Positions 41,630 through 50,734 of a stretch of 64,000 nucleotides of DNA are shown here, one piece after another. A model generated the notes under the pieces. The model was not told where the DNA came from, searched no databases, and saw nothing but the letters and a program-made list of their open reading frames with translations. The number at the start of each line of letters is the position of its first letter. The first letter of the stretch is position 1. The stretch spans positions 3,968,001 through 4,032,000 of the forward strand of contig OZ245869.1 in assembly GCA_965229355.1 (NCBI GenBank), written 5' to 3'. This DNA is from GCA-2737725 sp965229355. Its GTDB lineage: Bacteria > Pseudomonadota > Alphaproteobacteria > Rhodospirillales > Rhodospirillaceae. The position numbers and the translations under genes are program-made.

Positions 41630-44047
41630 ATGTCAGACAGTACGACCGATACTCAGCAAAGCACGTGGCTGAAGGCCGCGTGGGATAATGCTGCGGCGGC
41701 GCATATCGCCATTGACGCCCAGACATTAGCCATCCGCGATGTCAACAAAGCCGCATCGGATATGACAGGCTATGCGGCAGACCAATTAATCGGTCGCCCC
41801 TTTGCTGATGTGTTCGAGGCAATATCGGCAGAGCAACTGAGCCTGTACCTAAAATTCGGGAAAAAACCGCACAACATGAATGTGCGCAGAAAGTCTGGCG
41901 CACTCAGCGAAGTTGTTCTCACAGAATTGACACCCAAGCCCGCAAGCGGCGTCAGGGTGTTTACGTTCAGTGATCAGGCGCAAGTGTACGCCAGCGATAA
42001 AATGCGCCGCCTTTCGTGGGCTGTGCATGCTTACACGCAATCCATGTCGGCTCTGACCAACACGCAAGATTTGCCAAGCCTGGTGAATAATGTGTGCGAA
42101 GCCATTGTGAGTAACGGTGTGTATGTGCTGGCGTGGTTTGGGCTTGCTGAAAGCGGCCCGAACAAACCCGTGCGCATGTTGGGTTGTGCGGGCGAAGCGC
42201 TGGAATACATGAAGGGCCTGGAGATCAGTTGGTCGGCCGATGCTCCCGGAGGGCAAGGCCCCACCGGCATGGCCATTCGTTCGGGCCAGCCTTACATTAT
42301 GCGCGATGCCTTGGTGGACCCCACGTTCCAAAGCTGGCGTGAGAAAGGCCAGAAATACGGTATTCGCTCTAGCGTCACCATACCGTTTAAGCGCAGCGAA
42401 ACCGTGCGCGGCGCACTGATGGTTTATGCCAACTCGCCCAATGCTTTTGGTCTGGACGAATTGGAACTGTTCGCCCGCCTGTGTGACGAAGTAGGTTTCG
42501 CCGTCGAGGCTGAACATCGCAGCGCCATGTTGGCGATGACCGAAGCAAAATTCGAGCGCCTGATTTCCGCCACCCCCACACCGGTCATTGGCGTTGGGAT
42601 GGACAACATCATCCAGATTTATAACACCGTGGCCGAGCAAGTGTTCGGCTACACCCAGTCCGAGGCGATTGGCCAGCCGCTCGATATTTTAATTCCGCTC
42701 GAGTCCATCTCGGGGCACCGCAAGTTGTTGCAAACCTATGGCTTGACCGAGAAGGCCAGCCGCAAAATGGCGCCCACACCTGTGCGCGAACTGGTGGGCC
42801 GTAAAAAGAACGGCGAAACCTTCCCGATCGAAGTGATTATTTCAAAGATCGACACCGCAGACGGCTCGCTGATGACCGCCATTGTGCGTGATTTAACCGA
42901 ACAAAAAGCCATTCAGCGCCGGCTGATGCAGTCTGAAAAAATGGAAGCGTTCGGGCAACTGGCCGGCGGAATTGCACACGACTTCAACAACCTTTTAGGC
43001 GTGATTAGCGGTAATGCCGAGTTGATCCGCGAGAAAAATGGCATGCAGCCCCAGTACCGCGCCAACCTTGATTTTATTGAATCAGCCTGTGCCCACGGCG
43101 CAGACCTGACACGCCGCTTGCTGGTGTTCTCGCGCAAGGCCGACCCCAAACTAACCACGGTCGATATCTGTGCTGTTGTGCACGAAGTATCAGCCATTTT
43201 GCGCTACACGCTGAATGGCAACATTAGCGTTGAAACGCGTATTACCGACGACAGCGCTTACGTCAACGCCGATGCCTCGATGCTGCAAACATCGCTGCTG
43301 AATTTATGCCTCAATGCGCGCGACGCCATGCCCGATGGCGGCACACTCACCCTGACAGTCGACCGTATCGCCAACAGCGGCGCGGCTACAGATTTCGTCG
43401 CCATTGCCATCGCCGATACCGGCACGGGCATTCCGCCGCATGTGTTGCCGCAAATTTTTGACCCGTTCTTCACCACCAAGCCCGAAGGCAAAGGTACCGG
43501 GCTGGGGTTATCGATGGTCTATGGCTTTGCCGAACAGTGCGGCGGCAAGGTTGAGGTGAAAAGCGAACTCGGCCAAGGCACATGCTTCACGCTCACCCTG
43601 CCCTGCGCAACTGCGCCTGTTGCCCCCACCACGGCTGTCGTGCGTGGTGTTGTCGATTTGCGCGAAATCACAATCTTGTATGTAGAAGATAACGAGGACT
43701 TGCGCGATGTCTCGGCAATGAGGCTTGAAATGCTGGGCGCCCATGTGATCGCCGTTGGTACGCCGGACGAAGCGCTAGAGATCAGCGCATCAGCCGAACA
43801 CATTCATATTCTACTGACAGACTTACAGTTGAGCCATCATATGTCGGGCATCAGCCTCGCCCACGAGTTACGGCGCCGACGCCCAAACATCGGCATTGCC
43901 ATCACCACAGGCTATCTGCATCCGCAGGATGCAAAACAACTTGAACCCGATTGGGCCGTGCTGGAAAAGCCCGTGACCCACGATGCGCTAATTAGCGCCA
44001 TATCGCGGCTCGTGACTCCTTCTGAATTGCGCGCCAGCGCATCATGA
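41630..44047 (+). CDS. PAS-GAF-PAS hybrid sensor histidine kinase
   Basis: 805 residues from the ATG at 41630 (GGAAAA upstream; the GTG at 41618 is less likely). No membrane segments, so it is cytosolic. Order: PAS (~12-120: LAIRDVNKAASDMTGYAADQ), GAF (~145-300), PAS (~305-430), then phosphoacceptor helix LAGGIAHDFNNLLGVISGNA (His ~449). The ATPase domain has LLNLCLNARDAMPDGG and GKGTGLGLSMVYGFAE. The C-terminal receiver has ILYVEDNEDLRDVS (~680) and phospho-Asp in HILLTDLQL (~730). Its stop overlaps the start of the exported VOC gene (ATGA), so both are translated together. This is odd, since their compartments differ. Confidence 0.9.
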   Translation: MSDSTTDTQQSTWLKAAWDNAAAAHIAIDAQTLAIRDVNKAASDMTGYAADQLIGRPFADVFEAISAEQLSLYLKFGKKPHNMNVRRKSGALSEVVLTELTPKPASGVRVFTFSDQAQVYASDKMRRLSWAVHAYTQSMSALTNTQDLPSLVNNVCEAIVSNGVYVLAWFGLAESGPNKPVRMLGCAGEALEYMKGLEISWSADAPGGQGPTGMAIRSGQPYIMRDALVDPTFQSWREKGQKYGIRSSVTIPFKRSETVRGALMVYANSPNAFGLDELELFARLCDEVGFAVEAEHRSAMLAMTEAKFERLISATPTPVIGVGMDNIIQIYNTVAEQVFGYTQSEAIGQPLDILIPLESISGHRKLLQTYGLTEKASRKMAPTPVRELVGRKKNGETFPIEVIISKIDTADGSLMTAIVRDLTEQKAIQRRLMQSEKMEAFGQLAGGIAHDFNNLLGVISGNAELIREKNGMQPQYRANLDFIESACAHGADLTRRLLVFSRKADPKLTTVDICAVVHEVSAILRYTLNGNISVETRITDDSAYVNADASMLQTSLLNLCLNARDAMPDGGTLTLTVDRIANSGAATDFVAIAIADTGTGIPPHVLPQIFDPFFTTKPEGKGTGLGLSMVYGFAEQCGGKVEVKSELGQGTCFTLTLPCATAPVAPTTAVVRGVVDLREITILYVEDNEDLRDVSAMRLEMLGAHVIAVGTPDEALEISASAEHIHILLTDLQLSHHMSGISLAHELRRRRPNIGIAITTGYLHPQDAKQLEPDWAVLEKPVTHDALISAISRLVTPSELRASAS

Positions 44048-44601
44048 TCTCAATAGCACATCGAATTGCCGTAGCATTTTGTATGCTGACGTGTGGGGTA
44101 TTTGCGGCGGCGGCGCACGCCGATGACGTGCAAAGCATGATGACCAAGGGCGTCACAATCACCTGCAAGCTGGATGAAACCTTGGCGTTTTATCAGGGCA
44201 TTTTGAACCAACGCATTATTGATGACAGCGTGCGTGACGGTGCGCGTGTCAGCCAGTATGTCGATATTCCAGCCACCACCAATATCCGCCTGATCACCAT
44301 GACCGGTGCAGACACCTTTCCCGACAGCAATGCAACGGGTGGCAAGTTCGGCTTCATCGGTATCGATAACAAAGATGCCGCTGCGTGCAAAACGGGCGCA
44401 TCATCGAACAAAGCCAAAGCGGGCGATGTGTTGTTCTCGGTGCGTGTGGCGAACATTACCGAGATTGAAGCCCGCGCGAAGGCTAAGAACATTCCTGTTA
44501 TTGTGCCACTGGGCACCTCAGGCTCGGGCAAAGCCCGCAACATGATGATGCTGGACCCCAATGGCCGCATCGTTGAGGTGTTTGAGGTGTTTGGAAAATA
44601 G
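44044..44601 (+). CDS. exported VOC (glyoxalase-like) superfamily protein
   Basis: 185 residues with a Sec signal peptide ending AAHA (~27). The mature part is one glyoxalase/bleomycin-resistance-like domain: ITCKLDETLAFYQGILNQRI at the start and MMMLDPNGRIVEVFEVFG at the end, where the closing VEVFE glutamate is a usual metal ligand. The usual His/Gln first-strand ligand appears absent (TKGVTITCKLDE), so metal binding is uncertain. VOC domains are seldom exported; a periplasmic ligand-binding role, perhaps feeding the coupled hybrid kinase, is a possibility. It overlaps the kinase stop by 4 nt. Confidence 0.8.
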   Translation: MISIAHRIAVAFCMLTCGVFAAAAHADDVQSMMTKGVTITCKLDETLAFYQGILNQRIIDDSVRDGARVSQYVDIPATTNIRLITMTGADTFPDSNATGGKFGFIGIDNKDAAACKTGASSNKAKAGDVLFSVRVANITEIEARAKAKNIPVIVPLGTSGSGKARNMMMLDPNGRIVEVFEVFGK

Positions 44602-44657
44602 ATTGACGGAGAAGCATCTCGGACTTTTCTTGTTTGGAGAAAGCCTAAGGCTCACGC

Positions 44658-46526
44658 CTATAATGGATTAACGGGGCAGAAACTCGTCATATTCAAGAAC
44701 GCACTATACTGCTGGTTCACCACAGCAGTACTGATCACTGCGGTAGCGGGTGTCGTCGTGGTGTTTGTGACCGCAGCATTTTGTAGCACCGCCATGTTAT
44801 AGTGAAACTGCTGCCGCGCTGGAATGAAACCCATTTGCTGTTCATACCAACTGACTGGCACGGTGTATGTGGCGCGCGCATCCAATGTCACAGAGACGGT
44901 ACCCAGCAAAACGCCATTGGTGGAATCATACACCTTTACCGCAAACGTATTGGCAACGGTTGACGTGTTGTGAATACTCACCTGTGCGGGATACGCTAAG
45001 TCTGACATGCGCGATGAGTGCACGTTGACCAATGACTGATTTAGGTAACGATAGTTCGTAACCGCTGGCGTGTAGGCGCATACCGATGCGTTTTCAAAGA
45101 ACCTGTTGCTGTTGTTGAATACAACGTGCTGATATCCCGGCAACTCACCGTTGGCTGGGGCGGTTATATATGCCGCCAAACCTGTATCGCTGCCGCTTAA
45201 TCCCACTACTCCAGCAGCCTTCATGACATCGGTGATAGCAACTTGATGTGAAACCATGGGCGAAACATTGTAAACCGTTGCGCCATAAGCACGGCCGGAT
45301 GGCGTACCAACAAGCGTCAGCGTAAAACTGACAACCCCGGTGCCCGGGTTAAACAATCGCAGGTACGACAAATTACCTGATGGATCCAGGTATAACGGTG
45401 CAATGGCGATGCCCGACGGATCCAACACAGCCCGTCCAATTTTATTTGTACCCTGCGCCGTGTACCACAGCGCATTATCGGGGCCCACTGTTAGCATCAA
45501 GGCGCCATTGCGGGTGGTGCCTGGCATTGGGAACTCGGCAATCTGCCCTGCCATAGTGATACGGCCCAGCCTGTTTACCGTAGATTCTAAAAACCACATT
45601 GCGCCATCAGGCCCAGCCACAATTCCGGTAGGTTCAGCATTCGCCGTCGGCAACGCATACTCTGTAATCACACCATCTACGGTGATGCGGCCAATTTTAT
45701 TTCGGCTGCGTTCCGTAAACCAAATCGCACCATCTGGCCCTAACGCTAAGGCGAACGGCCGCGAATTTGTGGTGGGTATAGTGTAGCTTGTAACCACTCC
45801 CGCTGTTGTCATCCTGCCAATCATGTTGGGAGCCGGCATGGTAAACCACAGCGCACCATCCGAGCCCGTCGCCAGCCACGTGGGCAAACTATTGGTTGGC
45901 GTAGAGACCGGAAAACGAGTGAGCGTACCGTCCTCAGCTATACGCGTGAGCCAACCAGGCCCAAGTGTTGATCCTGTTGATCGAGGTCCTTGGTCTGCGA
46001 CCCAGATAGCTTTATCTGGCCCAATCGTCATGCATTGTGGAAATGCAATGTCCGGAAAATAACCCAGCGTCACCTGGCGTTGCGCTGATGTTTGCCCATT
46101 TAAGTCGGTTGCGAAATTTGGAAACTGCGTTTGCACACCCTGCGGCGTAATGCGTGTGAAACGGTTACCCCATTGCTCAGAGACCCAAAGGTTACCGTCC
46201 GTTGCAGCGACAATACAAACCGGCCCCGTTTGCGCTGTCAGCCCGTTTGGTGTGCTTGCGGCTGGTAACTCATATTCTGTAATCTGACCGGCCGTCGTTA
46301 TACGCCCGATTTTAGATTTATTGCCCCCTTCGGTGAACCAAAGTGCGCCATCGGGCCCGGTCGTGATTCCTGCGACCGATGCATTCGATGTCGGAACATC
46401 AAATTCGGTGATGACAGGCGCTGTCAGCGCATATGTCTGTGATGCTGAGGCTATGAAACTTAAGCTCGCAACCGTCGCCAAAACCGTACGCCGGAAACAT
46501 TGAGGCAATCCACTACACTGAAACAT
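44658..46526 (-). CDS. secreted Vgb-like beta-propeller with C-terminal repeat module
   Basis: 622 residues with a Sec signal peptide ending QTYA (~33). Residues ~35-370 are a seven-bladed propeller like virginiamycin B lyase/streptogramin lyase (Vgb). The blade motif GPDGALWFTEGGNKSKIGRI recurs about six times, e.g. GPDGAIWFTERSRNKIGRIT. Whether the Vgb catalytic His/Glu set is kept I cannot tell; most exported members are not proven antibiotic lyases. Residues ~378-622 are a divergent copy of the two-half module of the GH114-like and subtilase proteins, with GYQHVVFNNSNRFFENASVC closing the first half. A palindrome (46564-46578) lies just upstream of the ATG. Confidence 0.8.
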   Translation of the reverse strand: MFQCSGLPQCFRRTVLATVASLSFIASASQTYALTAPVITEFDVPTSNASVAGITTGPDGALWFTEGGNKSKIGRITTAGQITEYELPAASTPNGLTAQTGPVCIVAATDGNLWVSEQWGNRFTRITPQGVQTQFPNFATDLNGQTSAQRQVTLGYFPDIAFPQCMTIGPDKAIWVADQGPRSTGSTLGPGWLTRIAEDGTLTRFPVSTPTNSLPTWLATGSDGALWFTMPAPNMIGRMTTAGVVTSYTIPTTNSRPFALALGPDGAIWFTERSRNKIGRITVDGVITEYALPTANAEPTGIVAGPDGAMWFLESTVNRLGRITMAGQIAEFPMPGTTRNGALMLTVGPDNALWYTAQGTNKIGRAVLDPSGIAIAPLYLDPSGNLSYLRLFNPGTGVVSFTLTLVGTPSGRAYGATVYNVSPMVSHQVAITDVMKAAGVVGLSGSDTGLAAYITAPANGELPGYQHVVFNNSNRFFENASVCAYTPAVTNYRYLNQSLVNVHSSRMSDLAYPAQVSIHNTSTVANTFAVKVYDSTNGVLLGTVSVTLDARATYTVPVSWYEQQMGFIPARQQFHYNMAVLQNAAVTNTTTTPATAVISTAVVNQQYSAFLNMTSFCPVNPL

Positions 46527-46563
46527 TGCTCACTCCAGCATCCAACCCTGTATATGAGCATTT

Positions 46564-46578
46564 ACACTCTAAAAGTGT
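46564..46578. promoter_or_regulatory. ACACT-N5-AGTGT palindrome before the propeller gene
   Basis: ACACT (46564-46568), CTAAA, AGTGT (46574-46578), 38 nt upstream of the start. It resembles the palindrome before the subtilase gene (14428-14448), and both genes carry the same C-terminal module. Confidence 0.35.
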
Positions 46579-46661
46579 TTATAACAAACTATTCCCTATA
46601 AACGGATTTCATAAACTCAAGTTATTTTAACCTAAACAAGCTATGGCAGCTTCAAGACAGC

Positions 46662-46692
46662 AAAAAAGGCCCGGATTGCTCCGGGCCTTTTG
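46662..46692. terminator. terminator of the DUF1838 operon
   Basis: AAAAGGCCCGGA (46664-46675), loop TTGC, TCCGGGCCTTTT (46680-46691). It lies 26 nt past the last DUF1838 stop. The same stem sequence recurs at 25013 and 50681. Confidence 0.85.
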
Positions 46693-46717
46693 CATTCAGA
46701 AACACCAACCGGCGTAT

Positions 46718-47686
46718 TTAGCTGCCGGCCTTCGCAGGTGCTGGCTTTTGGGTGTTGGCGTACACTTCCAAGCTCGACAGGTTCGGCTTTTCCCATGACT
46801 CCTTCGGCGGCGGCACCAGCATGTGCGGCCAGTTCTTTTCCATGTGCGCGCGCACTGGCTTTTTGAAGAAGTTGATGTCGTCGAAGTTCATAACGGTCGA
46901 TTGATACAGCACATGGCCAGGGGCCGCGCCCATCAGCATCCACGGCAGCCACGGTGTGACGCGTGACCACGTGCCCGTGGTTTGCAGCGATGTCAGTTTC
47001 GGGTTCTGCGCATCAGCCAGGTTCACAACGTAGGTGTAGCACTCGCTGACTTGGTTCATGGGGCCAGAGCTTTCGCGCGGCCACTTATCGGGTTGCAGCG
47101 CTGATTTGTAGAACAGGTTGATATTGCGCAGGGCCGTAATTTGGCCGTTTGGCAGCACTTGCCACGGCAGCACGTTTTCTTTGCGGGCTGAATCAGCTTC
47201 TTTCTGGTTCAAGCCGCCGTAGTTTGGCGCGGGCTTGGCAAATTCTTCAAAGTGCTCGTTCCACGGATCGTTGATCACATCCACCACCTTCACCAATTCG
47301 TTGGTGTAGGGGTTTTTATATTCGGTCAGCACTTCGCCAGTGGCGAGGTTGGTATAAAGAATGGCTTCGCGGTGATAGCAACGCACGCTGCCGTCTTTTT
47401 GGGTTTCGTTCTTGGCAACGGCCACAACTTCAAAGCCGAATAAATCCTGCACCTTTTCCTTCTCGCGCACGCCCGAGATGATGCCGCTGGCTGAGCCGTA
47501 TTTAATTTTCGTCTCGTCCATGTTGCCGTTAATGCGCGCCATCAAATTCACCGTGCCTTTGCCGGTGGTGAGATCGATGTACGGGCCCTTCAACGTGGGC
47601 GCGGCTGTAGCAGCTTGCGCGGTTTGCAGAACGCCCGCGGCAGCCGTTGCGGCAGCGGCGGTGGCGAAGAAATTGCGGCGATCCAT
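46718..47686 (-). CDS. Tat-exported DUF1838 protein
   Basis: 322 residues. The start MDRRNFFATAAAATAAAG is a twin-arginine signal, cleaved near AQAA. The DUF1838 domain has TEYKNPYTNELVKVVDVIND, WPRESSGPMNQVSECYTYVV and VTPWLPWMLMG, the last matching WWPWMKMG and WWPWLLMG of the two paralogues here. Function unknown. It is the last gene of the leftward set NmrA-like, DUF1838, DUF1838, with a 146-nt gap from the previous gene and a strong terminator behind. It differs substantially from its neighbour, so the pair is old rather than a recent duplication. Confidence 0.8.
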   Translation of the reverse strand: MDRRNFFATAAAATAAAGVLQTAQAATAAPTLKGPYIDLTTGKGTVNLMARINGNMDETKIKYGSASGIISGVREKEKVQDLFGFEVVAVAKNETQKDGSVRCYHREAILYTNLATGEVLTEYKNPYTNELVKVVDVINDPWNEHFEEFAKPAPNYGGLNQKEADSARKENVLPWQVLPNGQITALRNINLFYKSALQPDKWPRESSGPMNQVSECYTYVVNLADAQNPKLTSLQTTGTWSRVTPWLPWMLMGAAPGHVLYQSTVMNFDDINFFKKPVRAHMEKNWPHMLVPPPKESWEKPNLSSLEVYANTQKPAPAKAGS

Positions 47687-47832
47687 GATCAGCCTCCCCT
47701 GATGTGTAAGGTGGCCAGCCTAGGCCTTGTCGTTATGACACGACAATCAGCACTCTGACCTACCGCCCGAAATATGGGCGTTTATGTGATTTGAGAAAAA
47801 TCAATAAACCTACTGCGTAGTACGCAAAATCG

Positions 47833-48759
47833 TTACGGGCTAACAGGTTGACGCTGCACCGGGTAATCAGACCACAGACTAAAGCGCCCCTCCCATGGGA
47901 TTCCATCGGCTTTCAAAATCGTGGGGTGAACGGCTTCCACCAACTTGCGCGTGCCAGCGGGAATATCATCAGCCCTCAGCACCTTCACACCATGCGTATT
48001 CCAAACACAAAAACCCGGTGTGTCGCCCATCAGCAACCATGGCCACCATAACATCGTCACGTTCATGTCGTAGGTGGCGTGCGCAACGGTTTTAATCTTC
48101 GGGTCCGCGATATCTTTCAGTAACCCGCCGTTGGTGGTTTTTTCCGAATACAACAAATCAGGCCCGGAATGCTCCAGTGGCCATTTGTCTTTCGTCAGCG
48201 GATTTTTCAAATAGACGCCTGACGAATAGCGCTCGACCCACGCAAAATCCCCCGCACGCCGCCATTCCAGGGTGAATGGTTTTTCTGGCGTATAGCGTGA
48301 TGTCCACACGCCATCGCTGCGCAAAAATTGCGGGCCTTGATCGGTCCACAGCGATTGGCCCCGGCCCTCGCGTTGATGAAACGGCTTGACCGTACGGCCA
48401 TTCAACGGGTTCACAAACTCCATCAACGGCACGGTTTCACCGGGGCGGTGATACACAGTGGCTTCCCAAATGCTAACCAAGTGGCCATCATTTCGTTGCT
48501 CGACCTGACGGCGCACGATGGATGTGCACGCGCACAAGTTCACAATCTCACGCCCCGGCATGAAAGCTTCCAGCGTGCCAGTGTAGGTGTGAAACACGGT
48601 TTTGTTTTCTAAACTGGCGTTCAGTTTCAGAAATGCACGCACATGATCGGCGGGTGTTTCAAGTTTCAGCGCTGGCGTTGCAGCTTGCGCCGCACCTGCG
48701 AGTGCAATCGGCACTGCCCCGGCCGTCGTGAGAATGTTGCGGCGGCTAATGTTGTTCAT
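47833..48759 (-). CDS. Tat-exported DUF1838 protein
   Basis: 308 residues from the ATG at 48759, whose ATGA overlaps the stop of the NmrA-like gene; the longer frame spoils the signal. A twin-arginine signal (ISRRNILTTAGAVPIALAG) ends near AQAA. The DUF1838 motifs are MEFVNPLNGRTVKPFHQREG, WPLEHSGPDLLYSEKTTNGG and MLWWPWLLMG. The ATGA overlap indicates translational coupling with the exported NmrA-like protein, so the two probably act on the same periplasmic substrate. No known catalytic motif is visible. Confidence 0.8.
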   Translation of the reverse strand: MNNISRRNILTTAGAVPIALAGAAQAATPALKLETPADHVRAFLKLNASLENKTVFHTYTGTLEAFMPGREIVNLCACTSIVRRQVEQRNDGHLVSIWEATVYHRPGETVPLMEFVNPLNGRTVKPFHQREGRGQSLWTDQGPQFLRSDGVWTSRYTPEKPFTLEWRRAGDFAWVERYSSGVYLKNPLTKDKWPLEHSGPDLLYSEKTTNGGLLKDIADPKIKTVAHATYDMNVTMLWWPWLLMGDTPGFCVWNTHGVKVLRADDIPAGTRKLVEAVHPTILKADGIPWEGRFSLWSDYPVQRQPVSP

Positions 48760-49586
48760 GGCATCACCCGTTCGGTAGCGCCCTTCACGGGCGGAATGTC
48801 GCCACAGCGTGGGTCTTGCACGATGATCTTGTCGGTTTCCAAGCGGCGCTTGCACAGCCAGTTCTCTTTCTGTGCGGTCATGCTGGGGTCATCCAGCACA
48901 AAGATCTTGTTGATGCACTTCTGCGTCCCCACGCAGCCATAAATCTGGTCATCCAGATCAGCCCGCAACGCCGCCCCAAAAACTGTTAAATCTTCGGTCA
49001 GAATGGAGGTGCCGGTACGCATTTTAGCTAATGGATTAAGGTGACTTCCCGGCATCAACGCGCCGACACGAATGATGGTGTAAGGCACGCCAGAGTCTCG
49101 CAGCACATGCTCGGCCTTTGTCATGTCGGCGGCCACTTTGTAGAGCGGCGGACTTAAGGGGCAATCTTTGGCGGCACGGTCCCCGCACCCACTGCCCAGG
49201 CCCAGAAACTGCTTTACGCCCATCTTTTTGGCGTGGGGCACAAAGTTGGAATAAAGCCTGGTGTAGCTTTGGGTGTCGTTGATATCTAAAATCTGCACCA
49301 CCTCGACCATGATCGTATATTTTTTGCCGTCCAGCGCTTTGGCCACCTCATCTGCGTTCATGGCATCGCCCACCACAAACTGCGCATTGGTGCCTGCCAG
49401 TAACGCGCGGTCGGTGCTGGGGCGAACAAAAGCCGTCACATCATCGCCCCGCTTCATCAGCATTTTTGAAACAACCGAGCCGGTGTTCCCCGCCCCGCCG
49501 ATAATCAGGATGTTTTCTTTGGCGATAGCAGGCGCAGAGATCAGCGCTGCAAGCACTAGCAGAGTGTTTCGTAAATGTACGCGCAT
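48756..49586 (-). CDS. exported NmrA-like NAD(P)-binding protein
   Basis: 276 residues. The N-terminus MRVHLRNTLLVLAALISAPA reads as a Sec signal peptide (cleavage near AIA/KE). It is followed directly by a Rossmann nucleotide-binding motif, ILIIGGAGNTGSVVSKMLMK (GxxGxxG). The rest is an atypical short-chain dehydrogenase of NmrA/SDR_a5 type (GVKQFLGLGSGCGDRAAKDC, VPYTIIRVGALMPG). An NAD(P)-binding fold outside the cytoplasm is unusual because the cofactor is not freely available there; either the signal is not cleaved or the domain binds something else. Four or more Cys in the mature part could form disulfides, favouring export. First gene of the DUF1838 operon. Confidence 0.75.
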   Translation of the reverse strand: MRVHLRNTLLVLAALISAPAIAKENILIIGGAGNTGSVVSKMLMKRGDDVTAFVRPSTDRALLAGTNAQFVVGDAMNADEVAKALDGKKYTIMVEVVQILDINDTQSYTRLYSNFVPHAKKMGVKQFLGLGSGCGDRAAKDCPLSPPLYKVAADMTKAEHVLRDSGVPYTIIRVGALMPGSHLNPLAKMRTGTSILTEDLTVFGAALRADLDDQIYGCVGTQKCINKIFVLDDPSMTAQKENWLCKRRLETDKIIVQDPRCGDIPPVKGATERVMP

Positions 49587-49731
49587 AACCCCGGCCCCTT
49601 TTGCGTGGCGTGTTTGGCTTGATAGCGCGTAAAATGTTAGCTGAAGTTCTTATTTTCCACTAGCGTTAGAGAAATGGTGGCACAGCCCACTTGCGCAATG
49701 ATGCAATACGAAATGGAATCCGGGGGTCAGC

Positions 49732-50613
49732 ATGGCGATACAGCATTGGTCTATTGGCGATGTCACGGTCAGTAAAATTGTTGATCTGATCGAGCCTTTT
49801 GATGCCGCCCGCGCCTATCCGGGTGCTGACCTTAGCGCGTTTGACAAACACCTTGATTGGTTAACGCCGTACTTTTACGACCCCGGTCAGAAGACCATTA
49901 TTTTCAGTTTTCATTCGTATTTAATACGCACCGGCAAACACACCATACTGGTCGATACCTGCATTGGTGACCATAAAAGCCGGGCACCGATGATGCCGGG
50001 ATGGCACTTGAAGGAAGGCCCCTACATCAAAAACTTAGCCGCCGCGGGTGTACGGCCCGAGCAAGTTGACTTCGTCATGTGCACGCATCTGCACGCTGAC
50101 CATGTGGGTTGGAACACGAAGTATGAGAATGGGCGCTGGGCCCCTACTTTCCCGAATGCACGTTACGTGTTTCATCGCAAAGAGTTGGAAAGCATCCAGT
50201 CAAAGCTGGGGCAAGATAACTACAACTCGCCCTCATACATTGACAGCGTGCTACCAGTTATCGAGACCCGCCAGGCCGATTTGGTTGATACGGACCATGA
50301 ATTTCTGAACGGCATTCACGTCTGTCAAACACCGGGGCACTCGCCCGGTCACTACTGTGTGGAAATCAATTCACGCAAAAAGCGCGCCGTCATGTCGGGC
50401 GATCTTTTACACAACCCCATCCAGGTCGTGCGACCCGATTGGGAAACAATGTTCTGTACCGATAAACAGGCCGCAGTTGTGCAGCGAACCAAATTCGTTG
50501 ATCGCCATACCGATCAGGACATTACCATTTTCGCGGGCCACTTCGGCGGGCCAACGGCAGGCCGCATTGCCAGCCAAAAAGGCGGTGAACGCATCTTCAA
50601 GGTGAACACCTAG
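49732..50613 (+). CDS. metallo-beta-lactamase-fold hydrolase
   Basis: 293 residues; GGGGGTCAGC before the ATG. No signal peptide. Metal motifs in order: THLHADHVGW (HxHxDH, ~117), TPGHSPGHYCVE (second-site His, ~196), SGDLLHNP (bridging Asp, ~221) and AGHFGGPT (last His, ~270). This is the pattern of lactonase-like MBL hydrolases (AHL lactonase/quercetinase branch). It is divergent from the NmrA-DUF1838 operon and next to a TonB receptor. A role in opening a lactone or ester of an imported compound is plausible but inferred. Confidence 0.85.
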   Translation: MAIQHWSIGDVTVSKIVDLIEPFDAARAYPGADLSAFDKHLDWLTPYFYDPGQKTIIFSFHSYLIRTGKHTILVDTCIGDHKSRAPMMPGWHLKEGPYIKNLAAAGVRPEQVDFVMCTHLHADHVGWNTKYENGRWAPTFPNARYVFHRKELESIQSKLGQDNYNSPSYIDSVLPVIETRQADLVDTDHEFLNGIHVCQTPGHSPGHYCVEINSRKKRAVMSGDLLHNPIQVVRPDWETMFCTDKQAAVVQRTKFVDRHTDQDITIFAGHFGGPTAGRIASQKGGERIFKVNT

Positions 50614-50680
50614 ATCTCAAGATGAACACTTAGATCGCGTCTGCTGAGCCAAATAAACACATCTTCCTTCGTACCAAAGA

Positions 50681-50708
50681 AAAAGGCCCGGATTACTCCG
50701 GGCCTTTT
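50681..50708. terminator. terminator between MBL and TonB-receptor genes
   Basis: AAAAGGCCCGGA (50681-50692), loop TTAC, TCCGGGCCTTTT (50697-50708), bidirectional. The stem is identical to that at 46664-46691. Confidence 0.85.
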
Positions 50709-50734
50709 ACATTCATCAGATCAGACTGATCAGA

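Noticed and set aside
41849..42640. 263-codon frame antisense to the PAS-GAF kinase
   Set aside because: The opposite strand carries clear GAF and PAS domains; this frame is His/Arg/Ala-rich shadow without motifs.
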